Positions 44,908-53,685 of a DNA stretch of 64,000 nucleotides are shown piece by piece (position 1 is the first letter of the stretch; each line of letters opens with the position of its first letter). A program made the position numbers and the translations under genes. This DNA comes from an uncultured Bacillota bacterium. GTDB lineage: Bacteria > Bacillota > Clostridia > Christensenellales > QAND01. The notes beneath the pieces are model-generated. The model made no database searches. It saw only the letters and a program-made list of their open reading frames with translations, and was not told the origin of the DNA. Location of the stretch: assembly GCA_905188085.1 (NCBI GenBank), contig CAJJKN010000002.1, positions 62,001 through 126,000 on the forward strand, given 5' to 3'.

Positions 44908-46254
44908 CTGGATTTATTGATTCAAAACGGACATGTTGTCAATGCCGAAAATTCGCAGGATGTGGACATTGCCATAAAAGACGGAAAGATCGTGGCCATC
45001 GGCGAGGCCGCGCAGATGGCAGAGGCGGAAAAGACGATAGACGCCAAGGGGCTATGGGTGCTGCCCGGCATGATAGATGCCCATGCTCACCTGCATAAGA
45101 CGCAGGGCTCCAGCCCTTCGTTGGATGATTATTACAACGGCAGCATCGCAGCGGCTTATGGGGGCACCACGGCGCTGATAGATTTTGCCTTTCCGTATGG
45201 TGAGCAGACGCCGCAGCAGGCCATGGAGCAAAAACTGAACGAGATACGCAGCCAAAGCGTGATTGATTATTCGTTTCATTCAAACCTTACCCGCGCCGAA
45301 GAGCGCTGCTATCAGGAGATTCGGGAGCTGATGCAGCAGGGCTTTCCTTCGGTAAAAATGTTTACCGTGAACCGCAAAAGCGGCCGCATGCTGGAGAAAA
45401 AGGGCGTTTTGGCTACGCTGCGCATGATTGAAGAGGAAAACGGGCTGGCGATGATTCATGCCGAAAGTTCGGATTTGGTGGAGTGCTATATAGATGATCT
45501 CGTGGCAAACGGGCATACGGCGGCTGTTGACCACCAAAAGGCGCATCCGGTGATTTCCGAAGTGGAAGCAATGTATAGCGTGTGGAGCATGCTGCGCGAA
45601 ACGGGCGCGCCGGCTTTGATTGCGCATTTAACCTCGGCCGCTGCGGGCCAGATGATCCGGCAGGCCAAAAAGGAAACCAAATTGTTTATAGAAACCTGCC
45701 CGCATTATCTGGCGCTGGAAAAAAGCGTGTATGACGGGGCAGACGCGGCGTTGTATGTTTGCAGCCCGCCGATGCGCGATGAGGAAAACAGGCAAGGGCT
45801 GTGGGCGTTGCTGGAAGAAGGCTTGATTGATGTGGTAAACAGCGACCATACGGATTTTTCCAGCGAACAGAAATTCAGAAACAAAGACTTTTTTCCAAAA
45901 ATTCCCAACGGCATTCCGTGTCTGGAAACTCGTGGAATGGTGTTGTTTAGCACGGGCGTGGCAACGGGGCGCATTTCGGAAAACAAATTTGTGGAGATAA
46001 CCTCTGCCAACCAGGCAAAGATGATGGGGATGTATCCGCATAAAGGCGTATTGCAGGTGGGCAGCGATGCGGACATTGCCATTGTCGACCCCAAAGCCAA
46101 GGTGCGGATGACGGCCAAAGACACGCATATGCAAACGGACTTTTCCGTCTACGAAGGCATGGAGATGACGGGCAAGGTATTGTATACCATACAAGAGGTA
46201 ACGTTATCATTGAAAACGGCGCGTTTACAAACACCGCGCACCGCGGCGAACTGA
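44908..46254 (+). CDS. Hydantoinase/dihydropyrimidinase-family amidohydrolase with a C-terminal frameshift
   Basis: Metal-dependent amidohydrolase of the D-hydantoinase/allantoinase group: DAHAHLHK (His pair, about residue 58), VKMF with the carboxylated Lys, IHAESS, CPHYL and NSDHTDF. It hydrolyses a cyclic amide such as hydantoin, dihydrouracil or allantoin. The C-terminus is broken: as read it ends EVTLSLKTARLQTPRTAAN, but one extra A after CAA 46192-46194 would give QRGNVIIENGAFTNTAHRG's pattern and end at 46278-46280, ten bases before gntR. GGAGGG at 44893 best fits a CTG start at 44908; TTG 44917 is the standard-code alternative. Confidence 0.78.
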   Translation: MDLLIQNGHVVNAENSQDVDIAIKDGKIVAIGEAAQMAEAEKTIDAKGLWVLPGMIDAHAHLHKTQGSSPSLDDYYNGSIAAAYGGTTALIDFAFPYGEQTPQQAMEQKLNEIRSQSVIDYSFHSNLTRAEERCYQEIRELMQQGFPSVKMFTVNRKSGRMLEKKGVLATLRMIEEENGLAMIHAESSDLVECYIDDLVANGHTAAVDHQKAHPVISEVEAMYSVWSMLRETGAPALIAHLTSAAAGQMIRQAKKETKLFIETCPHYLALEKSVYDGADAALYVCSPPMRDEENRQGLWALLEEGLIDVVNSDHTDFSSEQKFRNKDFFPKIPNGIPCLETRGMVLFSTGVATGRISENKFVEITSANQAKMMGMYPHKGVLQVGSDADIAIVDPKAKVRMTAKDTHMQTDFSVYEGMEMTGKVLYTIQEVTLSLKTARLQTPRTAAN

Positions 46255-46289
46255 TGCGCCGCACGGGCCCTGTTTTATAAGGAGCGGGC

Positions 46290-46955
46290 ATGGAAAGAAC
46301 GGTGAAAAAAACAGCGTATCATTTGCAGGTATATGCGTTGATACGGGAGGATATCCTCTCCGGCCGGCTGGCGCTGGGGCAGCGGATCAACGAATACAGC
46401 CTGGCCAAGGAATTCGGCGTCAGCCGCAGCCCGGTGCGCGAGGCGGTCAGGATGCTGGAACGGGACGGGCTGCTGGTGTCAACCACAAATGGGACAATGG
46501 TAAACCCTTTGGAGGACAGGGCCATCTGCGAAATTTACCAGGCGCAGCAGGTTTTGGAGGCCTTTGCGGCCCGGGACTGTGCAGAGAATATGACGGAAAA
46601 AGAGCTGGCAGAATTGGAGCGCTGTGTGCAGCAATGCAAACAGGCGCATGCGCAAAACGACATGCAGCAGGTGGTGGCGTTAAATACAAAATTTCACAAG
46701 ACGCTGGTATCGTATTGCCAAAACCGGCTGCTTTGCACCATGATCGACCGGCAGATGGATCTGGCATTTTTGGCACGGCGGAAGGAATTTACCACCTACC
46801 ATAAGCAGGATGAATATTTATCGGAGCATAGCGAAATTCTCCGTGCCATTCAAGCAAAAGACGCGGATGCCGTGGAGGCGTGTGTGCGCCGGCATATCGG
46901 GCATGATCTGGCGTTTTACAAAACCCATATACAGCAAAACGAAGAGGAGCGATGA
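46290..46955 (+). CDS. GntR-family regulator with FCD domain
   Basis: A 221-residue regulator: winged helix-turn-helix (about 10-75, with SLAKEFGVSRSPVREAVRMLERDGL's core) and an all-helical FCD ligand domain with Asp/His metal ligands (NTKFHKTL, HSEILRAI, HIGHDLAF). FCD GntR proteins repress nearby catabolic operons and are released by carboxylate metabolites. AAGGAGCGGGC precedes ATG 46290. Its stop overlaps the next gene (ATGA). It likely controls the hydantoinase-dehydrogenase-VOC cluster through the repeat at 44866. Confidence 0.9.
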   Translation: MERTVKKTAYHLQVYALIREDILSGRLALGQRINEYSLAKEFGVSRSPVREAVRMLERDGLLVSTTNGTMVNPLEDRAICEIYQAQQVLEAFAARDCAENMTEKELAELERCVQQCKQAHAQNDMQQVVALNTKFHKTLVSYCQNRLLCTMIDRQMDLAFLARRKEFTTYHKQDEYLSEHSEILRAIQAKDADAVEACVRRHIGHDLAFYKTHIQQNEEER

Positions 46956-47920
46956 ACGGGATGAACATTATAGTGACATTGCCGGTAGACAAAGCGCATC
47001 GGGAAAAATTTGAAACATTGATGCCCGAAGCGCAGTTTACCTATACGGATAAAAAGAATGTGACGCAGGCGCAGGTGGCCGAAGCGGAGATTATCTTGGG
47101 CAACCTGCCGGCTGCGCTGCTGCCGGGAGCGAAAAAGTTAAAGTGGCTGCAGCTTAATTCCGCAGGCGCGGAGAACTATACAAAACCGGGCGTATTGCCG
47201 GCAGGAGTGATGTTGACAAACGCTTCCGGTGCCTACGGCCTGGCGATTTCCGAGCATATGCTGGCCATGTTGTTGTGTCAGATGAAAAAGCTGCCGTTGT
47301 ATTTGGAAAATCAAAAAAACGGAACCTGGCAGGATGAAGGGCGCGTTTGCTCGATTTACGGCAGCCATACGCTGGTGGTGGGCATGGGCGATATCGGCGG
47401 GGAATTTGCCAAACGCATGCATGCCATGGGAAGCTGTGTGAAAGGAATACGACGCAGCCCGGCCGCAGCACCGGAATATCTGGAAGGGATGTATCAAATG
47501 GATGCGCTGAACGATCTGCTGCCGGAGGCGGATATTGTGGCGATCTGCCTGCCCGGTACGGCACAGACGGCGGGATTGTTTGATGCAAAGAGAATGGAGA
47601 AAATGAAACGCGGCGCTGTTTTGATCAATGTGGGCCGGGGCAACATTGTGGATACAAAAGCGCTGTGCGAGGCGCTGAAAACAGGCCGCCTTTCCGCGGC
47701 CTGCCTGGATGTGACGGATCCCGAGCCGCTGCCGGCCGAGCACCCGTTTTGGCAGATACCGGGCGCGATGATCACCCCGCACATTGCGGGCGGTTATCAT
47801 TTGCAGGCCACGCTGGATCGTATTCTTGAAATCTGTGCGCGCAATTTGGCCGCCTATAAGGAAAACCGTCCGCTGGAAAACAGCGTTGATTTTAAAACGG
47901 GATACCGGCGCCACCCCTAA
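46952..47920 (+). CDS. D-isomer-specific 2-hydroxyacid dehydrogenase
   Basis: A 322-residue NAD-dependent enzyme: Rossmann motif VVGMGDIGGEFA (about residues 143-154), NVGRGNIVD with the catalytic Arg near 228, DVTDPEPL with the Glu near 257 and TPHIAGG with the His near 275. The A-X-F/SGAYGLAISEH stretch fits the GHRB/phosphoglycerate dehydrogenase-like group, which reduce 2-keto acids. It starts at ATG 46952 with GAGGAGCG, coupled to gntR. In this cluster it may act on the acid released from the cyclic amide. Confidence 0.88.
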   Translation: MNGMNIIVTLPVDKAHREKFETLMPEAQFTYTDKKNVTQAQVAEAEIILGNLPAALLPGAKKLKWLQLNSAGAENYTKPGVLPAGVMLTNASGAYGLAISEHMLAMLLCQMKKLPLYLENQKNGTWQDEGRVCSIYGSHTLVVGMGDIGGEFAKRMHAMGSCVKGIRRSPAAAPEYLEGMYQMDALNDLLPEADIVAICLPGTAQTAGLFDAKRMEKMKRGAVLINVGRGNIVDTKALCEALKTGRLSAACLDVTDPEPLPAEHPFWQIPGAMITPHIAGGYHLQATLDRILEICARNLAAYKENRPLENSVDFKTGYRRHP

Positions 47921-48004
47921 AAGCAGCAAGATGTCCGTTTTTTACAATCGGACGGCAAGACAATGCGGTATGCTCTTTTTATCAAAAGAAAAGGAGCATG
48001 GAAA

Positions 48005-48469
48005 ATGAAATATATGTCCTCTATGTTGGTGGTAAAGGATATGGCGCGCAGCAAGGCATTTTACAAAACGGTGCTTGGCCTTTCCGTGACTGCGGATTTG
48101 GGCGCGAATGTTATTCTGGAGGGGGCGCTTGCCTTGCAGACGGCGGAAAGCTGGCAAATGTTTACCGGCTGCCGGACAGAACCTGCCCGCAGAAACGAAA
48201 CGGAACTGTATTTTGAAGAGGAAAACTACGATGATTTTCTGGCGCGGTTAAACCAGGCAGACCTTGTGTATCTGCATGAAAACAGAGAAATGCCGTGGGG
48301 GCAGCGCTGTGTACGGTTTTATGACCCGGACGGGCATTTGATTGAAGTGAGCGAACCGATAGATAAGGTTTGCATACGGCTGGCCAAACAGGGGCTTTCC
48401 CTTGAGGAGATTTTGCAAAAGACATCGATTCCGCCGGAGGTTTTGCGGCAAAATTGGAAAGAAGATTGA
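48005..48469 (+). CDS. VOC family (glyoxalase-like) protein
   Basis: A 154-residue vicinal-oxygen-chelate protein: MLVVKDMARSKAFYKTVLGL's core (about 6-22) and YDPDGHLIEVSEP near 108-120 show the paired beta-alpha-beta-beta-beta module, with a Glu metal ligand. The last 35 residues, KQGLSLEEILQKTSIPPEV, are an extra helical tail. Such proteins isomerise, cleave or bind small metabolites. ATG 48005 has a good AAAGGAG site. It is 85 bases after the dehydrogenase and ends the hydantoinase cluster at a strong terminator. Confidence 0.8.
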   Translation: MKYMSSMLVVKDMARSKAFYKTVLGLSVTADLGANVILEGALALQTAESWQMFTGCRTEPARRNETELYFEEENYDDFLARLNQADLVYLHENREMPWGQRCVRFYDPDGHLIEVSEPIDKVCIRLAKQGLSLEEILQKTSIPPEVLRQNWKED

Positions 48470-48470
48470 G

Positions 48471-48493
48471 AAAACGGGGCCGCCCCGTTTTTT
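48471..48493 (+). terminator. Terminator after the VOC gene
   Basis: AAAACGGGGC pairs with CCCCGTTTT around GC, followed by more T. No gene is seen between here and the reverse-strand terminator at 48675. Confidence 0.9.
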
Positions 48494-48674
48494 CTTTTTC
48501 CCGGAAAGAAGCAGCCAAAAAGGGGAGCAAGAAAACAACGGGGAAAGAATGAAAAATGATAAGAGCGGAATTAGGGCATACAAAAAACAATCAAGAAAAC
48601 GAATTCGGCAGGCGAAGCGGGCGCTGCGGCTGAATACGGGAAGAGTTCCGCCGGTTTTTGGTGGAAAGAGAGGT

Positions 48675-48708
48675 GAAAAAACACCCCCGGCATGAGAGCC
48701 GAGGGTGT
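48675..48708 (-). terminator. Terminator of the FGGY kinase gene (reverse strand)
   Basis: ACACCCcCGGC and GCCGaGGGTGT pair around ATGAGA; on the reverse strand the stem is followed by TTTTTT. Confidence 0.8.
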
Positions 48709-48740
48709 AAAGTGTTATATTGTTTGGCGCTATAAAGTCC

Positions 48741-50204
48741 TTACATTTTTTCGTACAAGGGCACCATGGCGTTGTAGACATCCTCAAACAAAGGCATAAT
48801 CTTTTTGTATTGCTCGTGGTTTTCCGGGATGGGCTTTGTGATGCTGGAAACCTTCATGAATTTTTGCACGGCGGATTCGTCTTCATACAACCCCAAGGCA
48901 ATGCCGCCCAAAACAGCGGTGCCCACGGTGGCCGCTTCGTCCATATATTCATAGGCGATTAAATCCACATTCATAATATCCGCAAAGATCTGGCGGATAA
49001 ATTCGCTCTTGCCCAGGCCGCCGACAATGGGCATGCTGTTTACCACATACCCTTTATCGCGCGCATCCTGCAAGATTAAATTGATATTCAGCCCGATGCC
49101 CTCAATCACGCTGCGCAAAATATCCGCCCGTGTGGTGGTTAAGGTGATGCCGACAAAAGAGCCCCTGGCGCGCGGGTTGTTGCGCGGTTTGCGTTCGCCT
49201 GCCAGATAAGGATGGAACATCACGCCGTGAGAACCGATGGGCGCTTCGGCCAATTCTTCATCGATCAGATCATACGCGCTGCGCCCTTCGCTGTTTGCCA
49301 AAAACTGCTCGTATTGGCAGATGGTGTTTTTCAGCCAACGGAAGGAGGAGCCGGAAGAGGCCGTTTGGCCGCCGACCGAAGCATCTCCGGGCTTGCGCTT
49401 AAAGACAATGCCGGCCGACGTGCCGCCGTTCATATAGCAATCGCCCTCTTTGGAAATACCGGCGCCGATGGAAGTGCAGCTGGAATCGTCTGCGCCGGCG
49501 ACCAGCTTTGTGCCCGCAGCGAGACCGCATTCCTCAGCAAATTCTTCGCTGATTTCGCCGACAATATCCGTCCGTTCGCAAAGCGTTGGCAAAATCTCGC
49601 GCGAAATGCCGGCCGCCTGCAAAATTTCATCGGCATAATCTGTGTTTTCCATATTCGTCATGCCCGTGCCTTTGCCGACGGAATAGCTGCAGCAGGCATT
49701 GCCGGTAAGCTTCATGATGATATAGTTGGAAACGCAGGGCAGCACCATGGCGGTTTTTTCAAAGATCTCCGGTTGGTTTTCTTTGATCCAGAGCAGTTTC
49801 GGCAGGGTGCGGTCCGTTTGCATCAGGTGGTTGGCTTTGTCCGCTGTGTATTTAGCGGGAATTTTTTTGGTAATGTCCGCCGCCTGTTTATAGGCACGGG
49901 CATCCTGCCAGATCATGGCGCGGTGCAGCGGTTTGCCTTGCTGATCCACACACAGGCAGTTGGGATAGGTGCCGTCAAAACTGACGCATAACACGTCTTT
50001 CGGGTCGATGCCCTGCATCAGCTCTTTGGTGCTTTTGCAAAAGGCATTCCACCAATCTTCGGCATCCTGCTCGGCCCAGCTCGGCTGATCGTGATAGGTG
50101 ATGTAGTCTGCCGTGGCCGTTTTAACAAACCTTCCCTCCACGGTAAACAGCGATGCTTTATTCGCGCTGGTGCCAAAATCATGCGCGAGAATATATTGTG
50201 CCAT
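48741..50204 (-). CDS. FGGY-family carbohydrate kinase (xylulokinase-like)
   Basis: A 487-residue sugar kinase: AHDFGTSANKASLF (phosphate 1) at residues 7-20, VSFDGTYPNCLCVD, MIWQDARAY, GADDSSCTSIGAG with the catalytic Asp, and MPIVGGLGKSEFIRQIFADI near 400. The FGGY signature places it next to xylulose and related kinases, but the substrate is not determined by these motifs. ATG 50204 with GGAGG is chosen; the longer frame upstream has no site. It is a single-gene transcript on the reverse strand near a FadR-like regulator. Confidence 0.85.
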   Translation of the reverse strand: MAQYILAHDFGTSANKASLFTVEGRFVKTATADYITYHDQPSWAEQDAEDWWNAFCKSTKELMQGIDPKDVLCVSFDGTYPNCLCVDQQGKPLHRAMIWQDARAYKQAADITKKIPAKYTADKANHLMQTDRTLPKLLWIKENQPEIFEKTAMVLPCVSNYIIMKLTGNACCSYSVGKGTGMTNMENTDYADEILQAAGISREILPTLCERTDIVGEISEEFAEECGLAAGTKLVAGADDSSCTSIGAGISKEGDCYMNGGTSAGIVFKRKPGDASVGGQTASSGSSFRWLKNTICQYEQFLANSEGRSAYDLIDEELAEAPIGSHGVMFHPYLAGERKPRNNPRARGSFVGITLTTTRADILRSVIEGIGLNINLILQDARDKGYVVNSMPIVGGLGKSEFIRQIFADIMNVDLIAYEYMDEAATVGTAVLGGIALGLYEDESAVQKFMKVSSITKPIPENHEQYKKIMPLFEDVYNAMVPLYEKM

Positions 50205-50271
50205 AGTGAATAACCTCCGTTGATATGAATATATAAAGAGACAACGCTCTTTTTTACAACATAAAACACTG

Positions 50272-50290
50272 TTTGATACAGTATATGAAA
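50272..50290 (-). promoter_or_regulatory. Possible GntR box before the FGGY kinase
   Basis: Plus-strand bases read TTTGATACAGTATATGAAA, with ATAC-A-GTAT as a palindromic core, about 70 bases before the kinase start. ACAGTATA also occurs in the operator candidate at 44866-44890. Confidence 0.4.
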
Positions 50291-50476
50291 CACCTGAAAG
50301 AATAGAAAACCGAATCAACAGCTGGCTAGGGAACACAAACAAAAATGTAACTTCTATAAAAAGAGTATAGCATGTTCTTTGGCGAATATCATGTTTTTTT
50401 GTAATTTATAAGAGAATTTATGGAGAACAAATGTAAACTTGGATTGTGGAGAAAAGGTGAACAATATGAATTGAAT

Positions 50477-50505
50477 TTGTATTAATCCCGAAAATATGAT
50501 ATGAT
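50477..50505 (+). promoter_or_regulatory. Promoter of the small lipoprotein gene at 50543
   Basis: TTGTAT and TATGAT are separated by exactly 17 bases, 37 bases before the start codon. Confidence 0.65.
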
Positions 50506-50542
50506 TTGACAAAATCTGGTGAGCCAGACAGGAGGATTTGTT

Positions 50543-50917
50543 TTGAAGAACAAAAAGAAAGTCATTTTGATGCTGTGCGCTTTGCTGGCAGTTGCGATGG
50601 TTTTGGTAGGCTGCGGCGGCTCCGACAATAAATTTGTCGGCACGTGGACGCTGGACAGCGCGGAAGCTTCCGGGCTTAAGCTGACCAAAGAGCAGATTCA
50701 ATCCTATATGCCCTCTTTGGATATGACCATTGTAATCAATGCAGACGGCAAAGGCAAGGCAGAAGGCATGGGAACGGAAGAGGAATTTGAATACAAGGTT
50801 TCCGGAAATGATATTACCGTCACCATTAGCGGCGCCGATCAGGTCTTTACGTTGGGAGACGACGGCAAATTGTCTGCTGAAGTAAGCGGCACAACGCTCT
50901 ATTTCGTAAAGAAATAA
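50543..50917 (+). CDS. Small lipoprotein with a lipocalin-like beta domain
   Basis: A 124-residue product: signal peptide with lipobox VGC at Cys24, then the pattern KFVGTWTLDSAEASGLKLT and repeated Gly-Lys-X-Glu turns ending in TLYFVKK, typical of small lipocalin-like/DUF5640-type exported proteins of Clostridia. It is lipid-anchored on the outside; ligand unknown. TTG 50543 has AGGAGG seven bases ahead, and a promoter lies at 50477. The stop is followed by a strong terminator shared with the FadR gene on the other strand. Confidence 0.75.
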   Translation: MKNKKKVILMLCALLAVAMVLVGCGGSDNKFVGTWTLDSAEASGLKLTKEQIQSYMPSLDMTIVINADGKGKAEGMGTEEEFEYKVSGNDITVTISGADQVFTLGDDGKLSAEVSGTTLYFVKK

Positions 50918-50923
50918 CGATGA

Positions 50924-50953
50924 AAAAAACGGCTCCGAAAGGAGCCGTTTTTT
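50924..50953 (+). terminator. Bidirectional terminator
   Basis: AAAACGGCTCC and GGAGCCGTTTT pair around GAAA, with A-tract and T-tract on the two sides, so it can close both the lipoprotein and the FadR-like gene. Confidence 0.9.
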
Positions 50954-50955
50954 GT

Positions 50956-51699
50956 TTACGGTTCAAAGAGAAACAGGTCGCTGGTTTGCTTTTGTGCCAG
51001 TTTTGTCCAGTAGTCAACACCCTGGTGGGCGGCGTTGGCGGCCAAAAACAGGTCTCGCTTTTCCAAAGCTTCCAGGATCAGGCCGTGAACGATCAACGTG
51101 GAATCGGCAGCCTCTTTGTTTTCGGAATCTGCCAAAATCAAAGGGGTGACGATATCAAAGGTAAAACGATACATTTCCTCGAGCATATGGTTTTTGGTGG
51201 CTTTGGCAAGCAGGGAATGGAAGGCCGAATCCAACCTTGCCAAGGCTTCTTCGTTATCCGGATCATATTGACATACATGATGCGTTTCCAGATAGTTTTG
51301 ACGAAGCTGCTGCATATCCTCTTTTGTGGCGTGCGTAATGGCACAGCGAAGCAGGTTGAATTCCATCTGTTCGCGAAATTCAAGCACTTCGCGCCAAGTG
51401 GTGCCTTCCAGGATCATCTTAAACTTCCATGCGGTGTAAAAGGTGATGTCCTTGGGATTGGAGATATAGGTGCCGTCTCCACGCCGCACCTGGACTAAGG
51501 TCATAGATTCCAAAATCTTGATGGCCTCGCGGACAGAGGTGCGGCTGACGCCGAGCAAAGCGCATAATTCAGATTCTGTGGGAACTCGATCGCCGCTGCG
51601 AAACTCTTGCGAGCGGATCTTGCGTTCGATAAAATCTACCACCTGTTGTACGGTAGAGGAGCCTGACGCTACAGTGCCCTGATTTCTTTGTGTTGCCAT
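50956..51699 (-). CDS. FadR/LldR-type GntR regulator
   Basis: A 247-residue regulator with an N-terminal winged helix-turn-helix (about 20-80, VPTESELCALLGVSRTSVREAIKIL's core) and a longer FCD ligand domain (EGTTWREVLEFREQ, SAFHSLLAKATKNH with metal His, IVHGLILEAL). This size is of the FadR/LldR subgroup, which controls sugar-acid or lactate catabolism. ATG 51699 is chosen because GAGGAGG precedes it. It may regulate the FGGY kinase next to it, but the lipoprotein gene lies between them. Confidence 0.88.
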   Translation of the reverse strand: MATQRNQGTVASGSSTVQQVVDFIERKIRSQEFRSGDRVPTESELCALLGVSRTSVREAIKILESMTLVQVRRGDGTYISNPKDITFYTAWKFKMILEGTTWREVLEFREQMEFNLLRCAITHATKEDMQQLRQNYLETHHVCQYDPDNEEALARLDSAFHSLLAKATKNHMLEEMYRFTFDIVTPLILADSENKEAADSTLIVHGLILEALEKRDLFLAANAAHQGVDYWTKLAQKQTSDLFLFEP

Positions 51700-51829
51700 G
51701 AAAATCCTCCTCAAAGATTTAAAAACAAATGATAACAGTAAGAGATAAAATACCTTGCTGTTAGATTTTACAAAAGAAACGACCATTTTGCAATATTTTG
51801 AAGTTTTGCGGCGGTATGAAGAAAATAGG

Positions 51830-51859
51830 TTGCCAAACGTGCGCGATATGGATTATAAT
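51830..51859 (+). promoter_or_regulatory. Promoter of tRNA-Leu
   Basis: TTGCCA and TATAAT are separated by 18 bases; the mature tRNA starts 10 bases after the -10 box. Confidence 0.7.
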
Positions 51860-51868
51860 ATCAAGCAG

Positions 51869-51955
51869 GCCGGAATGGCGGAATCGGCAGACGCACGGGA
51901 CTTAAAATCCCGGGTTGGAGACAGCGTGCGGGTTCAAGTCCCGCTTCCGGCACCA
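51869..51955 (+). tRNA. tRNA-Leu (anticodon UAA)
   Basis: A class II tRNA of 87 bases: acceptor GCCGGAA with TTCCGGC, D-arm with GGAATCGGCAGAC, anticodon stem CGGGA/TCCCG around CTTAAAA giving UAA, a long variable arm, the TTCAAGT loop, discriminator A and an encoded CCA. It reads TTA and by wobble TTG codons. It has its own promoter and terminator. Confidence 0.95.
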
Positions 51956-51993
51956 ATCAGAGCAAGCTTTTATCGTTTGCTCTGATTTTTTAT
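51956..51993 (+). terminator. Terminator of tRNA-Leu
   Basis: ATCAGAGCAAGC pairs with GTTTGCTCTGAT around TTTTATC, followed by TTTTT. Confidence 0.9.
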
Positions 51994-52180
51994 TTTAAAT
52001 AAAGTATGCGCATGCGCTGTTCCTTTTCGATAGCAAGCTTTGCGAGAATATTAAAAAATGCCGATGATAAAATTTTTATTTTAAGCAAGGAACGTTTTTC
52101 ACCTGAATTTTTCCTAAAATGAGGGGATACCCGCATATACTGGCAACGGATCGTTAATTGGCAAATGCGGGAGGGGAAAG

Positions 52181-53287
52181 ATGAAAAAGGGGATAAAGCG
52201 CGGTTTATGGGCTGTGGCGGCTGTGTGTATTCTCTTAATGGCGGCGTTTGCAGGCCTGTATTTTACAAGGATACAGACCATCGGGAGCATCACACAGGTT
52301 ACGGATTACAAAGACGGCTATAACCTGTATCGTATGGATGTGAAATACGATTATAGCCTGGATGAGATGATGGCGTATGGAATTTGCGATGATCAAACTA
52401 TGGTGGAAGCGATGGTGAAACAGGCACTGCCCTTTTTACCGATACACATTCAAGCGCCGCATTTCGGGTGCAGCGCTTTTTGCCTATACGAAGAACAGGG
52501 CGATGTGCTGATGGGGCGAAATTATGATTTTAGAAACAACACCTCAGCCATGTTGGTTTATTGCGCGCCTAAAGACGGCTATAAATCGGTAGGGTTTGCC
52601 GCGCTGGACAACATTGCCGCCAACGAGCCGAACCGGAGCATAAAGAAAAAGCTAACAGCGCTGACGGCACCGTTTATCTGCTTGGACGGCATGAACGAAA
52701 AAGGGGTTTCCATTGCCGTATTAACGCTGGATAGCGAGCCTGTGTTTCAGAAGACGGGCAAACCCGTGATTGCCACCACATTGGCCATTCGCCTTGTGTT
52801 GGATCGGGCGGACAGCACGGAAAAAGCCGTGGAACTGTTGCGCGGCTGCGATATGTTTGCCTCCGGCGGCCGGGATTATCATTTTTATATTACCGATGCC
52901 AAGGGAGACGGGCGCGTTGTGGAATATGATTGCCAAAGCGAGACAAGAGAGCTTGTGGCAACGCCGGTGCGAACCGTGACCAATTTTTTTGAAATCTATA
53001 AAGATAAGGTATTGCCGGGGCAAAGAAACGGGATTTACGGTCACGGCAAAGAGCGGTATGACAGGATTGAAACGCTGTTTGAAGAAAAGCAGGGAAAGAC
53101 CAACCGAATGACGGCATGGCAGGCGCTGCAGGCCGCAGCCCAGCTGCCAAACCCGGAGGACGTGACGAGCAACACGCAATGGTCTATCGTGTACGACGAT
53201 ACAAACCTGACGGCGCAAATAGTGCTGCACAGGCGATGGGCGGACATCATTACCTATGATTTAATGAAAAACACAATAGAAAAATGA
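52181..53287 (+). CDS. Exported C45/choloylglycine-hydrolase-like amide hydrolase
   Basis: A 368-residue N-terminal nucleophile-type hydrolase. Residues 10-30 are a hydrophobic signal or anchor, so the enzyme acts outside. HFGCSAF (about 94-100) carries the candidate nucleophile Cys97, followed by GDVLMGRNYDF (108-117, with Arg and Asp) and later GMNEKGVSIAVL and a conserved Arg/Asn pattern SNTQWSIVYD. The family includes bile-salt hydrolase, penicillin V acylase and isopenicillin N acyltransferase. A GGAGGGG site precedes ATG 52181. Its real substrate is unknown, and the unprocessed N-terminal extension is unusual for the family. Confidence 0.72.
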   Translation: MKKGIKRGLWAVAAVCILLMAAFAGLYFTRIQTIGSITQVTDYKDGYNLYRMDVKYDYSLDEMMAYGICDDQTMVEAMVKQALPFLPIHIQAPHFGCSAFCLYEEQGDVLMGRNYDFRNNTSAMLVYCAPKDGYKSVGFAALDNIAANEPNRSIKKKLTALTAPFICLDGMNEKGVSIAVLTLDSEPVFQKTGKPVIATTLAIRLVLDRADSTEKAVELLRGCDMFASGGRDYHFYITDAKGDGRVVEYDCQSETRELVATPVRTVTNFFEIYKDKVLPGQRNGIYGHGKERYDRIETLFEEKQGKTNRMTAWQALQAAAQLPNPEDVTSNTQWSIVYDDTNLTAQIVLHRRWADIITYDLMKNTIEK

Positions 53288-53388
53288 AAGGGAAAAGCAT
53301 AGAAAAGCGGCCTAGCGGAAGGGAAAGGCAGGCCGGCTTGCTTGGGAAAGCTTTGGAGAACGGGGATATAAAAATCCGTCTAAAAAAA

Positions 53389-53419
53389 GAAAAACCGGCG
53401 TTTGCCGGTTTTCTTTTTG
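53389..53419 (+). terminator. Bidirectional terminator
   Basis: AAAACCGGC and GCCGGTTTT pair around GTTT with a T-tract on the right and an A-tract on the left, so it ends the hydrolase and the cold-shock transcript. Confidence 0.85.
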
Positions 53420-53423
53420 ATGA

Positions 53424-53639
53424 TTATTTTTCAGGAACAACGTTTACAGCGCGCATGCGGCTGTTGTTGCGCGGATCCGGTTCCACATCAAACGTAACCT
53501 TCTGGCCTTCGTTCAGCGTTTTAAAGCCGTCGCACACGATGGCGGAAAAATGAACGAACACATCTGCCGTGCCGTCATCATTGGAAATAAATCCGTACCC
53601 TTTGTCTGCATTGAACCATTTTACCGTACCTTTATTCAT
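53424..53639 (-). CDS. Cold-shock-domain protein
   Basis: A 71-residue single CSD protein with RNP1 KGYGFI (14-19) and RNP2 VFVHF, a single-stranded RNA and DNA binder and RNA chaperone. A reader will note the second half is slightly divergent: [18 protein letters not shown] 53639 is preceded by AGGAGGT; a TTG immediately ahead is not used. The leader of about 115 bases has a conserved-looking hairpin (53686-53731), as often seen for cold-shock mRNAs. Confidence 0.92.
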   Translation of the reverse strand: MNKGTVKWFNADKGYGFISNDDGTADVFVHFSAIVCDGFKTLNEGQKVTFDVEPDPRNNSRMRAVNVVPEK

Positions 53640-53685
53640 CAAAGATACCTCCTAGATAAAGTGAATCTCCGTTGAGAAAGAAAAG

